In this document: one piece after another, positions 53,235-62,845 of the stretch | Layout of the letters: each line of letters begins with the position of its first letter | Numbering within the stretch: position 1 is the first letter of the stretch | Assembly: GCA_041658565.1 (NCBI GenBank) | Contig: JBAZZY010000004.1 | Location: forward strand, 1-64,000 | Length of the DNA: 64,000 nt | Direction: 5' to 3' | From: Actinomycetota bacterium | GTDB lineage: Bacteria > Actinomycetota > AC-67 | The notes under the pieces: generated by a model | What the model saw: the letters and a program-made list of their open reading frames with translations, nothing else | Databases searched by the model: none | What the model was told of the DNA's origin: nothing | Made by a program: the position numbers and the translations under genes

Positions 53235-54613
53235 GTGCCTCCCCCTCCCCGCGTGCACGCTGCGCGCGGCCGAATAACACCCAACCCCAACAATGCGAAC
53301 GCCAGTGCCGTCAGCACGGGCACGTGCCAGACGAAATCAAACATCCCATGCACCGCGAATGCGGCGCAGCCCCCGACAGCCGCCGCCCACACCGAACGCT
53401 CGGCCCTGTCCTCGGGACGGCGACGCCATGCCCAAATCGCAAGACCCACGACCGAACCCACCAGAACCCCCGCACCCACTGCTCCGGTTTCCACAAAGGC
53501 CTGCAGAACCTCGTTGTGAGCGTACTTGCGGAGCATCAAGCGGTCCCCGACGACTTCGACCACCCGGTACGTGCCGGGGCCACTGCCCAGGACCGGACGC
53601 TCCATCCCGGCCGCAACCGACACCCCCCAAGCGCCCAGGCGATCCTCGGACCCGGGGCCGACACGTTTCGCCACGAAGAGACCCGCGTGGTCACTCACGG
53701 CGATCGCGGCAACGCCGAGGAGCACAAGGGCGAGCGCCCCCAGTACAACCGGTACCCGCCCCACCCCCGGAATGGAGCGCACGCTCGACGCGACCGCAGC
53801 GCAGACGAGGACGGCAGTGAGAGCGAGCAACGCATGAGGCTCATCACTCAACATCGATGGAACCAGGAACGCCGTCGCCAGGGCCGCCGACAACACCGGG
53901 CGTCGCGACTTGACAAGCACGCCCGGTGTCGCGCGCGCCTGGAGAACCAAGGCCACGAGCGCCCCCAAGACCGCACCCCGCGAGAGCGACGTCAGCAACC
54001 CCGTGGTAATCAAGAACACGCAGAGACGACGCGCCCGCGTCGGTCCTTCCGCACAGCGAAGCAGTGCGAAGGGCAGGCTCATCGCAAAGAGCGCACCCGC
54101 ACTGTTCGCGTAGGTCAATGTCGACGAAGTCCGCCATATGCCTTGCGCGCGCATGGCAAAGGGGAACAGGTGCAAGGCGAGTCCCGCCATCCCGACGGCA
54201 GCCGCAGCGGCCGCGAGACCGCAGACAACCAAGACAAGTTGTTCTCGATCTTGTGCAATCACCACGTTGCGCGCAGCCACGCAGGCGGCGATCGCCGCTA
54301 CGAGAGTAAGCACGGTGAGAAGCGACTCGCCGGGCCAATGGGCCGCTGCGGAGCTGGCAAACAACGCGGCCGCCATCACCGCGGCCGCCACCCAGACTGG
54401 AGCGACCTGGCGGATCGCGCCGCGGAAACCCGCAAGCGCCGCCGCACTTGTCAGTCCCGCAAGTACCGCGGCTTGCGCCGGGTAGTACGCCCCCTGAGCA
54501 AGGACCCCGAACACGAGCGCGGCGGAGACCAGCGGCAGCGAGAATCGAGCCGCTCCCAGCCTCCATTCGGGCACCCCCCGGCGCTGCATACCCGACACAT
54601 TCACCACAATCAC
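53231..54613 (-). CDS. O-antigen ligase/polymerase-like membrane protein
   Basis: A 460-residue protein with about eleven hydrophobic segments. The Wzy/WaaL-type signature loop is present: RLGAWGVSVAAGMERPVLGSGPGTYR, then RKYAHNEVLQAFVETGAVG, with the His and Arg that contact the polysaccharide-lipid substrate. These proteins ligate or polymerise surface glycans. No other glycan genes are nearby, so the substrate is unknown. GTG 54613 follows AGGAG by five bases. Confidence 0.85.
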   Translation of the reverse strand: MIVVNVSGMQRRGVPEWRLGAARFSLPLVSAALVFGVLAQGAYYPAQAAVLAGLTSAAALAGFRGAIRQVAPVWVAAAVMAAALFASSAAAHWPGESLLTVLTLVAAIAACVAARNVVIAQDREQLVLVVCGLAAAAAAVGMAGLALHLFPFAMRAQGIWRTSSTLTYANSAGALFAMSLPFALLRCAEGPTRARRLCVFLITTGLLTSLSRGAVLGALVALVLQARATPGVLVKSRRPVLSAALATAFLVPSMLSDEPHALLALTAVLVCAAVASSVRSIPGVGRVPVVLGALALVLLGVAAIAVSDHAGLFVAKRVGPGSEDRLGAWGVSVAAGMERPVLGSGPGTYRVVEVVGDRLMLRKYAHNEVLQAFVETGAVGAGVLVGSVVGLAIWAWRRRPEDRAERSVWAAAVGGCAAFAVHGMFDFVWHVPVLTALAFALLGLGVIRPRAACTRGGGGT

Positions 54614-54713
54614 GAAGACTCCTGCCGGGTTCCCCCGAACGTGCCGCTGGGAGACGAGGCCTCAAATGATTCGACCAGCTCAGATGCCTGATCGCAGGTC
54701 TCGGGCGCCGAGT

Positions 54714-55208
54714 CTACGCGAGCGCGCGCAAGTCTTTCATGAGAACGAACAGGTGCAGGTCGTCTGTCGGCGAGGCGACGAAGCCGAAGTGCTCGTAGAA
54801 GGACTTCGCTCGATCGTTCTTCGCGTGGACCAGAACCGCGCGCGCGCCGATTTCTCCCGCGGCAGAAAGCGAACGCCGCAGTGCGTCTCTGAGCATCGCA
54901 GCACCGAGGCCGCCGCCCTGTTCCCGCTCGTCCACCGCGAGTCGCGCCAGCAAAATCACGGGAATGGGCCGGCGGGACAGGCCCTTCCGCACGCGCTCCG
55001 GGGCGGTCTCCGGTCCCACGCTCGCCGCAGCCAAAGCGTAGAAGGCGATGACCGCGCGGGCACGGTGGGCGACGTATACGCGCGCGCCTCCCGCCTGGTG
55101 GTTGGCCAGCGCGTGCCGTCGAAGCCACTCGTCCAGGCCGGCTCTCCCGCACCGGAAACCGGACACGTCGTGGGTCGGAGAAAGGGGCTCGACTCGGGGT
55201 CGCACCAC
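54714..55208 (-). CDS. GNAT-fold toxin, TacT type
   Basis: A 164-residue GNAT acetyltransferase. TacT/AtaT toxins acetylate charged tRNAs and stop translation (family knowledge). Seen: FRCGRAGLDEWLRRHA near the start (F-x-C-G-x-x-x-L-D-x-W/F, diagnostic of the toxin clade), the acetyl-CoA loop LLARLAVDEREQGGGLGAAML (about 86-106) and AVLVHAKNDRAKSFYEHFGF with the catalytic Tyr. GTG start one base after the antitoxin stop. It has an intact fold, so it is probably active. Confidence 0.88.
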   Translation of the reverse strand: MVRPRVEPLSPTHDVSGFRCGRAGLDEWLRRHALANHQAGGARVYVAHRARAVIAFYALAAASVGPETAPERVRKGLSRRPIPVILLARLAVDEREQGGGLGAAMLRDALRRSLSAAGEIGARAVLVHAKNDRAKSFYEHFGFVASPTDDLHLFVLMKDLRALA

Positions 55209-55209
55209 G

Positions 55210-55497
55210 TCAGTCGAGGACGCTCGGTTCAGTCATTAGCCGCCTCAACCGGGGATGAGGCTTCGCCCGGCGATCGAGGGCCTCCACGAATCGCTCCCAG
55301 GCCTCGGCATCGAGGCGAAAGACGTTCCGGTCGGCAAGCGCGCGCTCGGCCTCCATCGTCGAGGCGTCGAGCATGAACGCGCTCATCGACTTCCCCGTCG
55401 CCTCGGCGGCCCGCCGGATCACCGCGGTCTGCCGCGAGCTCGCGCGCAACTCGACGCGGTCGGCCTTGGCTTCCTTACGCGCCGGCGACCCGGCCAT
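55210..55497 (-). CDS. DUF1778 antitoxin, TacA type
   Basis: A 95-residue protein with a ribbon-helix-helix DNA-binding start (DRVELRASSRQTAVIRRAAEATGKSMSAFMLDAS, about 11-44) and a C-terminal toxin-binding tail with FRLDAEAWERFVEALD. It neutralises the GNAT toxin and should repress its own promoter. ATG 55497 follows AAGGAGG by five bases. Promoter and operator are unusually clear (55510-55561). Confidence 0.9.
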   Translation of the reverse strand: MAGSPARKEAKADRVELRASSRQTAVIRRAAEATGKSMSAFMLDASTMEAERALADRNVFRLDAEAWERFVEALDRRAKPHPRLRRLMTEPSVLD

Positions 55498-55509
55498 GGC
55501 TTCCTCCTT

Positions 55510-55561
55510 GTACGGATCCGTTCCGTACACCAAGAGTACGGACCTTCCCCGTACAGGTCAA
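55510..55561 (-). promoter_or_regulatory. Promoter with two tandem 19-base operators for the TacAT module
   Basis: Promoter: TTGACC (55556-55561), 17-base spacer, TACTCT (55533-55538). Two inverted repeats GTACGG-N7-CCGTAC lie at 55536-55554 and 55510-55528, so four half-sites recur every 13 bases. The first operator covers the spacer and part of the -10, the second the start point. This suits cooperative ribbon-helix-helix binding. Confidence 0.88.
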
Positions 55562-55640
55562 TCGAAGGTGCGGTGCCGCATCGCGCCGTGCAGCGCGGCG
55601 CGCGCAACCAGCAGCGTGCCAACAAAGGCCATCCCTAACT

Positions 55641-57689
<2,049 letters not shown>

Positions 57690-58190
57690 CTAACGTCTCT
57701 TGGTCGCGCGCGCCGCACCCTTCTTCTTCTTGGCGACGAGCTTCGGCGCAGGTTTCCTCGCCATGACCTTCTTGGCCGCAGGCCTTACAGCGGGCTTAGA
57801 AACAGCGGGCTTCCTAGCGGCAGGCTTCTTAGCCCCAGGCTTCGGTACCGGTTTGGCGGCCGCGCGCGACGCGGTCGGCCTGGATACGGTGGCCGCGGGC
57901 TTTCGCACGGCAGGCTTTCGCACAACAGGCTTCGGGGCCGGTTTGGCGGCCGCGCGCGAGGCAGTCGGCCTGGACGCGCCCGCGACGCGCGGCGAACTCG
58001 AACGCACGGACGGGCGCGACTCACGTGGTGCGGACACGTACTCCGTGCGCGCAGCCCGGCGCGCGCCGCCGAGCGTGCGCAAATCCGCCTCCAGTGCAGC
58101 CAGCACTTCCTCCACGGGAGCGCGCTCACGGCGGACGGCGATCGAGAACTGCCGGATCACCTGCAAATCGGGAAGGAATACCTCGTCCAC
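57690..58190 (-). CDS. Lys/Ala/Pro-rich protein with a short N-terminal domain
   Basis: A 166-residue protein. Residues 1-50 look folded (MDEVFLPDLQVIRQFSIAVRRE...EEVLAALEADLRTL, probably helical). The rest is a basic tail of KPAVRKPAA and SRPTASRAAAKP repeats ending KKKKGAARATKRR, like histone H1 or the HU tail. Nucleic-acid binding is inferred. GTG 58190 follows GAGGAG. TATAAT at 58215-58220 is a likely -10. ligA follows by 3 bases, suggesting a DNA-related role. Confidence 0.65.
   Translation of the reverse strand: MDEVFLPDLQVIRQFSIAVRRERAPVEEVLAALEADLRTLGGARRAARTEYVSAPRESRPSVRSSSPRVAGASRPTASRAAAKPAPKPVVRKPAVRKPAATVSRPTASRAAAKPVPKPGAKKPAARKPAVSKPAVRPAAKKVMARKPAPKLVAKKKKGAARATKRR
57849..57974. 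repeat. Two 36-base direct repeats in the Lys-rich gene
   Basis: Near-identical blocks at 57849-57884 and 57939-57974, 90 bases apart, encode the SRPTASRAAAKP unit. They are high in CG dinucleotides. Confidence 0.7.
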
Positions 58191-58214
58191 AACTACTCCT
58201 CTCGGGTCGGACCG

Positions 58215-58220
58215 ATTATA
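58215..58220 (-). promoter_or_regulatory. -10 element (TATAAT) of the Lys-rich protein-ligA transcript
   Basis: A perfect consensus TATAAT on the minus strand, 24 bases before the GTG start. No clear -35 is seen at 16-18 bases. Confidence 0.5.
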
Positions 58221-58246
58221 GGCCCGACAACCGCCCGTGGAGCCGG

Positions 58247-59314
58247 TCAGCGGAATGCGCGCGCGATCGACCCGCCGCCGAGCACCTCATCACCGGCATA
58301 GAACGCGACCAACTGGCCGGGTGCGATGCCCCGCTGAGGCTCGGCAAAACGAACCGTCGCCGCGGCGCCTTGCGCCCGCACCAACTCCGCGGGCGCCGCG
58401 GCGCCGTGCGCCCTGGTCTGCACGACGTCGATTCGCTCGGGCGGAGCCCCGGAAATCCAGACGACTTCACCGGCCTCCAGTCCCCTACGAAGCAACAACT
58501 CGTCCGGTCCGACCACGACGACATCCCGCTCGGGATCGAGCTCCAGAACGTAGTTCTTCTGCGACGATCCCAACCCGAGCCCGCGGCGCTGACCGACGGT
58601 GTACGCGTGGATCCCTTCGTGGCGACCGACGACCGCACCTTCGGAGTCGACGATGTCACCCGCGCGCGAGCCACCGAGCGCGCGCCCGACGAATCCCGCC
58701 GCGTCGCCGTCGGCGACGAAGCAGATCTCGTAGCTGTCGGGCTTCGCCGCAGTGCGCAAGTCCAGATCCGCGGCCATCTCGCGAACCTGCGGCTTGGTCA
58801 GATCTCCAAGCGGGAAACGCGCGCGCGCCAGTTGTTCTTGAGCAAGGCGGGCCAGCACATAAGACTGATCCTTACCCGCGTCGGCTCCCCGGAAAAGGCG
58901 CCACCGCTCTCCGTCGGAGACTGCGCGCGCGTAGTGCCCCGTGGCCACGGCGTCGAAGCCGAGCACGACCGCGCGATCAAGGAGGGCACCGAACTTGACC
59001 TTCTCGTTGCATCGGATGCACGGGTTCGGCGTACGTCCGCGTGCATACTCGTCGATGAAATCGGCAATGACCGTCGAGGCGAATTCATCCTTGAGGTTCC
59101 AGACGTAGAAGGGAATGTCGAGCATCTGGGCTACCCGGCGCGCGTCGTCGGCGTCGGCGACACCGCAGCAGCCGTGCGGGCGCGCGCCCTGCAGTGAATC
59201 CGCAAGGTCCGTCAGCCGCAGATGCACGCCGGTGACTTCGTGACCTTCACGAGCGAGCATCGCTGCCGCCACGCTGGAGTCAACGCCGCCGGACATGGCG
59301 ACGAGGATCTTCAT
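58247..59314 (-). CDS. mnmA: tRNA-specific 2-thiouridylase
   Basis: Puts sulfur on U34 of tRNA-Lys, -Glu and -Gln. 355 residues. Seen: PP-loop SGGVDSS (8-14), catalytic Cys99/Cys102 region NPCIRCN and the second active Cys198 in SYEICFV, and VGQRRGLGLG. It overlaps the cysteine desulfurase as ATGA, so sulfur donor and acceptor genes are coupled. In M. tuberculosis the same pair (trmU and the iscS-like gene) is adjacent. Confidence 0.97.
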   Translation of the reverse strand: MKILVAMSGGVDSSVAAAMLAREGHEVTGVHLRLTDLADSLQGARPHGCCGVADADDARRVAQMLDIPFYVWNLKDEFASTVIADFIDEYARGRTPNPCIRCNEKVKFGALLDRAVVLGFDAVATGHYARAVSDGERWRLFRGADAGKDQSYVLARLAQEQLARARFPLGDLTKPQVREMAADLDLRTAAKPDSYEICFVADGDAAGFVGRALGGSRAGDIVDSEGAVVGRHEGIHAYTVGQRRGLGLGSSQKNYVLELDPERDVVVVGPDELLLRRGLEAGEVVWISGAPPERIDVVQTRAHGAAAPAELVRAQGAAATVRFAEPQRGIAPGQLVAFYAGDEVLGGGSIARAFR

Positions 59315-60450
59315 CGCCTCAGCCGCTGCACCGCTGCCGCGACGTGCTCAACGACGCCGTCCACTTCTCCTTCGGTGGTGTCTCGCCCGAGCGTCAGCCT
59401 GAGCGCTCCCTTTGCGAGCGTCTGAGTAACGCCCATTGCCGCCAGCACATGGCTCGGCTCGGCCGCACCCGACTGACACGCCGAGCCGCTCGACGCCGCG
59501 ACGCCCACCGCGTCCAACAGCAACAGCAGCGGCTCCGAATCCACGCCTTCGATGCAGACGTGACAGTTGTTCGGAAGCCGTTCGGCGCCCGCGGCACCGA
59601 CGTGCAGCCCTTCGATCCGTGCGAGCAGCGCGGCCTGCAATCGGTCTCGCAAGGTGCCCACCCGCGCCGCTAGACCGGGCAAGGCCGCCTGCGTCGCCGC
59701 CACAGCCGCTCCGAACCCCACGATCCCGGCGACGTTGTAGGTGCCCGAACGCAGTCCGCGCTCCTGGCCGCCCCCGTGCATGATCGGCTCGAGTCCGACT
59801 CCCCTGCGCACCACGAGCGCGCCGACCCCCTTGGGACCGCCGATCTTGTGAGCGGCCAGCGCGACAAGATCGGATTCAGCGGCACGCACGGGAATCCACG
59901 GAAAAGCCTGGACGGCATCGGTGTGAAAGCGCGCGCCGGACGCGCGCGCCACCTCGGCAGCGCGCCGGACGGGTTGAATGGCGCCGACTTCGTTGTTGGC
60001 CGTCATTACAGACACGATCGCGGTGCGCGCGTCGACCGCCGCCTCCAGCGCGTCGGTGTCGATGACCCCATCGCGTCCAACCCGAACGGTCGCAACTCGA
60101 AACCCCCGGCGACCCAGCCACTTAGCGGTGTCGAGAACCGCGTGGTGCTCTACGGTCGATACGACGATGCCGTTGCGCCCCTCATTGCCGGCTCGCCACG
60201 CCGTCCCCTGCAGAGCGAGGTTGTCGGCCTCGGTTCCCCCAGAGGTGAACACAACCTCGTCCGGGCGCGCGCCCACAGCCTCGGCGACACGTTCTCGCGC
60301 CTCATCGACGGCCTTACGGGCCTCGCGCGCGCCGGCGTATAGAGAAGACGCGTTCGCGAAGCACTCGTACAAAAAGGGCGCCATCGCCTCACGAACCTCA
60401 GGCCAAAGCGGGGAGGTCGCTGCGTAGTCGAAGTACAGGGATGAGCGCAC
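59311..60450 (-). CDS. Cysteine desulfurase (NifS/IscS-like)
   Basis: PLP enzyme that takes sulfur from cysteine as a persulfide. 379 residues. Seen: YFDYAATSP (6-14), SGGTEADNLA, HHAVLDT, Schiff-base Lys202 in LAAHKIGGPKG, and the catalytic loop Cys325 in SSGSACQSGAAEPS (the long loop of group I enzymes). It probably feeds MnmA directly. GTG start 60450 with TAGGCT (60458-60463) seven bases upstream and no Shine-Dalgarno site. Confidence 0.95.
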   Translation of the reverse strand: MRSSLYFDYAATSPLWPEVREAMAPFLYECFANASSLYAGAREARKAVDEARERVAEAVGARPDEVVFTSGGTEADNLALQGTAWRAGNEGRNGIVVSTVEHHAVLDTAKWLGRRGFRVATVRVGRDGVIDTDALEAAVDARTAIVSVMTANNEVGAIQPVRRAAEVARASGARFHTDAVQAFPWIPVRAAESDLVALAAHKIGGPKGVGALVVRRGVGLEPIMHGGGQERGLRSGTYNVAGIVGFGAAVAATQAALPGLAARVGTLRDRLQAALLARIEGLHVGAAGAERLPNNCHVCIEGVDSEPLLLLLDAVGVAASSGSACQSGAAEPSHVLAAMGVTQTLAKGALRLTLGRDTTEGEVDGVVEHVAAAVQRLRR

Positions 60451-60457
60451 GAACGTC

Positions 60458-60463
60458 AGCCTA
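60458..60463 (-). promoter_or_regulatory. -10 element of the cysteine desulfurase-mnmA operon (leaderless)
   Basis: TAGGCT, seven bases before the GTG start. It fits the leaderless pattern seen at several operon heads here. Confidence 0.4.
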
Positions 60464-60495
60464 GCAGCGCGGTTCGACGGCCGGACGGCCCTGAA

Positions 60496-62664
60496 TCAGC
60501 CGAGGATCTCGCCCTCGGGCACAGAGGCGAAGTCCGGCTTGGAAGAGCGCAGCAGCATCGACGACCGGTAGCCCATCGCCGCGAACATCCCGTCGGTTAC
60601 GAATTGGCGACGCGAACCCTGGTCGATGATCCAGGGCGACCCACCCGCAGGATCGGACAACAGGGTCCCGTCTCGAACGGGGAACGCCGTCCCCGCCACG
60701 AGCCCCAGATCCCCCTCGGTCGCGGCGACAACCTCTATTGATCGATACCACGATGCGCGCGCCAGGGCCCCGATCGGCCGAAGCTGTCCGTTGTCCACGA
60801 CGTAGGTGGCTCCGTTGCCGTCGGCGATAAGGCTGCCGTCGGGATGCGCGACAGCGCTGTCCACCACCAGGCCCGGCGGAAGGGCGTCAACGACCGATTG
60901 TTCGGCGGAAATCAGCGCCTCGGCTCGGTATCCGAGCGCCGCGAAGATGTCCTCCGGTTCCACCGCGAACCGACGAAGCGTCACGCCGGTCCAGATGTAC
61001 CTGTTCCCATCGGGATCCTGCAGCAGCGCTCCGGCTCGAGGCGCGAGCGGCGCGAGCGCCGGTGAATAGCGATCACGTTCAGCCGGACCCGTAGAAACAG
61101 CGGCGAGCGTCCCGTACGTCGAGCGATAGGCGATGTCGCCCACTTCGGAATGCTGAAGACCCGAGATCACGTACCGACCCGCATCGTCACGCAGCAGTGT
61201 GCCGCTGGGGTGGTCGTTGACGACGTAGAACGCTCCCGCCGCCGCGCGCGCGCTGTGCTCGTTGTCGTCCTGCGCCCCCAGCCTCCAGCGGTAAAGTCCG
61301 GTCGCGACCGGGACGCCCGTCGGGCCCGTCCCGTCCCAGCGTTGGTCAAACGACGACCCGCTGCCGGTAAACGTCTGCGCCGCCGCCGAACTCCCGTGCG
61401 TAATAGTCAGCGTCCAGTCCACGACTTGACTGAACTTCGCCGTGAAACGGATGGACTCGGCGACGCCGTCGCCGTCGGGTCGAAGAACCGACGTGCTCAC
61501 GCTCGGGAAGTAGATCTTCGGACTCCCGATCGCAGTGGCGGACCTGCGGACGGAGGGAAGCAAACGATAAGCCGCAGTGCCGGGGCATGCCGTCGGCTTC
61601 GCGTTCCGGTGACCCGAGACCCGGTTGAAGGACACGGCACGACCCCGCGGGTACCGCTCGTTCCCAGCCGACACGAGTCGCACGCTGCCGGTGACCGGCA
61701 GATGGACGATGTCCAGCCGCCACGCCACGAGGCGGTTCAGCGCAGCAACCATCTGTTTCGAGGGCCGCGTACGGGTGAAGTTGCCTATGAGCGCGATCCC
61801 CACGGTGCTGGTGTTGAAGCCCTTCGTGTGCGCGCCGATAACGGGCTTGGTGATGCCCCCGGCACGACCTTCGAAGATCTGCCCGTACTTGTCGATCAAG
61901 AAGTTGTACGCGATGTCGCTGTAGCCGCGATTGCTCGTGTGGAAACGGTAAATGCCGCGCACGAGCGCCCGGCTCTTGCTCTTGGTGTACGAATTGCCGT
62001 TGTCGGTGTGATGGACGAACACGGCCTTGATCGATCGCGCGAGACCGGGCGAGCTGCCGCGCCTGCTCTCGTCGGCGCCCCACTGCGACCGCCGGATGAT
62101 TGTCGGTTGTCCGGGCTCGGCGTCGGCCTCAACCGGCGTCGCGTTTAGGTAACTCCACGCGATCCGGTAAGCGCGAACCAAGGGATTGACCGGCCGGGCG
62201 TCACCCGCCGTATTGGAGATCTCGAGACGAAGATTCCGAATCGGAGCCGCCGTCGCAGCCACCTCGACCGACACGGCGACTCGGTTGACTGCTCCAATCC
62301 ACATCGGATCTGTCGCGATCCGTTCGCTCGATGCCGAGCCCTCGGCGCCGTCCGGCGCGTCCTCAGATTCCCTCGACAGCGCGCGCCAAGCAGTCCAGCG
62401 CCCGTCGGACAGTGTCCGGACACGCATCGTGAGGCCCTCACCCGACGGGTCGTACGCCTCATACGACACAGCAGCCATGTTGGCGCGCCACGGCAAAGAG
62501 ACTTCTCGCACGATCGGCTGCCCGGGAACAACGAACGCTTCGATCGGGATCCCGGCCGACTCCGCCCGGGGAACGTACTCAGCCGCCCTTACCGGCCCCG
62601 GCACGCCCAGCGTGACGCAAGCAGCGACAAGAGCGACAAAGATGATTCTCGCGCGGCGCACCAT
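60496..62664 (-). CDS. Secreted N-acetylmuramoyl-L-alanine amidase (PGRP/Amidase_2 fold) with C-terminal repeats
   Basis: Cleaves the bond between MurNAc and the stem peptide. 722 residues. Signal peptide 1-27 (VRA|AE). N-terminal beta domain to about 170. Amidase_2 domain about 185-362 with zinc ligands His218/219 (VFVHHTDN), His351 and Cys359 (SGHRNAKPTACPG) and RFHTSNRGYSDIAYNFLID. A FlgD-like Ig domain (about 385-470, VLRPDGDGVAESIRFTAKF) follows. The end holds several repeats of the type DGTLLSDPAGGSPWIIDQGSRRQF, a cell-surface binding pattern seen in actinobacteria. ATG follows GGGGGAG. Confidence 0.9.
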   Translation of the reverse strand: MVRRARIIFVALVAACVTLGVPGPVRAAEYVPRAESAGIPIEAFVVPGQPIVREVSLPWRANMAAVSYEAYDPSGEGLTMRVRTLSDGRWTAWRALSRESEDAPDGAEGSASSERIATDPMWIGAVNRVAVSVEVAATAAPIRNLRLEISNTAGDARPVNPLVRAYRIAWSYLNATPVEADAEPGQPTIIRRSQWGADESRRGSSPGLARSIKAVFVHHTDNGNSYTKSKSRALVRGIYRFHTSNRGYSDIAYNFLIDKYGQIFEGRAGGITKPVIGAHTKGFNTSTVGIALIGNFTRTRPSKQMVAALNRLVAWRLDIVHLPVTGSVRLVSAGNERYPRGRAVSFNRVSGHRNAKPTACPGTAAYRLLPSVRRSATAIGSPKIYFPSVSTSVLRPDGDGVAESIRFTAKFSQVVDWTLTITHGSSAAAQTFTGSGSSFDQRWDGTGPTGVPVATGLYRWRLGAQDDNEHSARAAAGAFYVVNDHPSGTLLRDDAGRYVISGLQHSEVGDIAYRSTYGTLAAVSTGPAERDRYSPALAPLAPRAGALLQDPDGNRYIWTGVTLRRFAVEPEDIFAALGYRAEALISAEQSVVDALPPGLVVDSAVAHPDGSLIADGNGATYVVDNGQLRPIGALARASWYRSIEVVAATEGDLGLVAGTAFPVRDGTLLSDPAGGSPWIIDQGSRRQFVTDGMFAAMGYRSSMLLRSSKPDFASVPEGEILG

Positions 62665-62741
62665 TACTCCCCCAGCAGAATCGGACCGACCCCGACTCGT
62701 GTTTAGCAGGCCGGGCGGATCTTTTGAAAGGAGGAACCGCC

Positions 62742-62769
62742 CAGATAACCGTTTATCTGAAAGATACTA
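62742..62769 (-). promoter_or_regulatory. Candidate -10 and operator-like inverted repeat of the amidase gene
   Basis: TAGTAT (62764-62769) is followed downstream by CAGATAA-N4-TTATCTG (62742-62759), a perfect 7-base inverted repeat spanning the expected start point. The leader to the ATG is about 90 bases. No known riboswitch was recognised. Confidence 0.4.
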
Positions 62770-62845
62770 CGAAACCGATCGGGCATTTCGCCCAGAACGA
62801 CACCCGTGCGCGAAGAATACTTTTGGGAGCCCGGACGCGGTCTCG

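Noticed and set aside
53324..54691. A long plus-strand frame opposite the O-antigen-ligase-like gene
   Set aside because: It is Arg/Pro/His-rich low-complexity translation, whereas the minus frame has a clear membrane topology and family loop.
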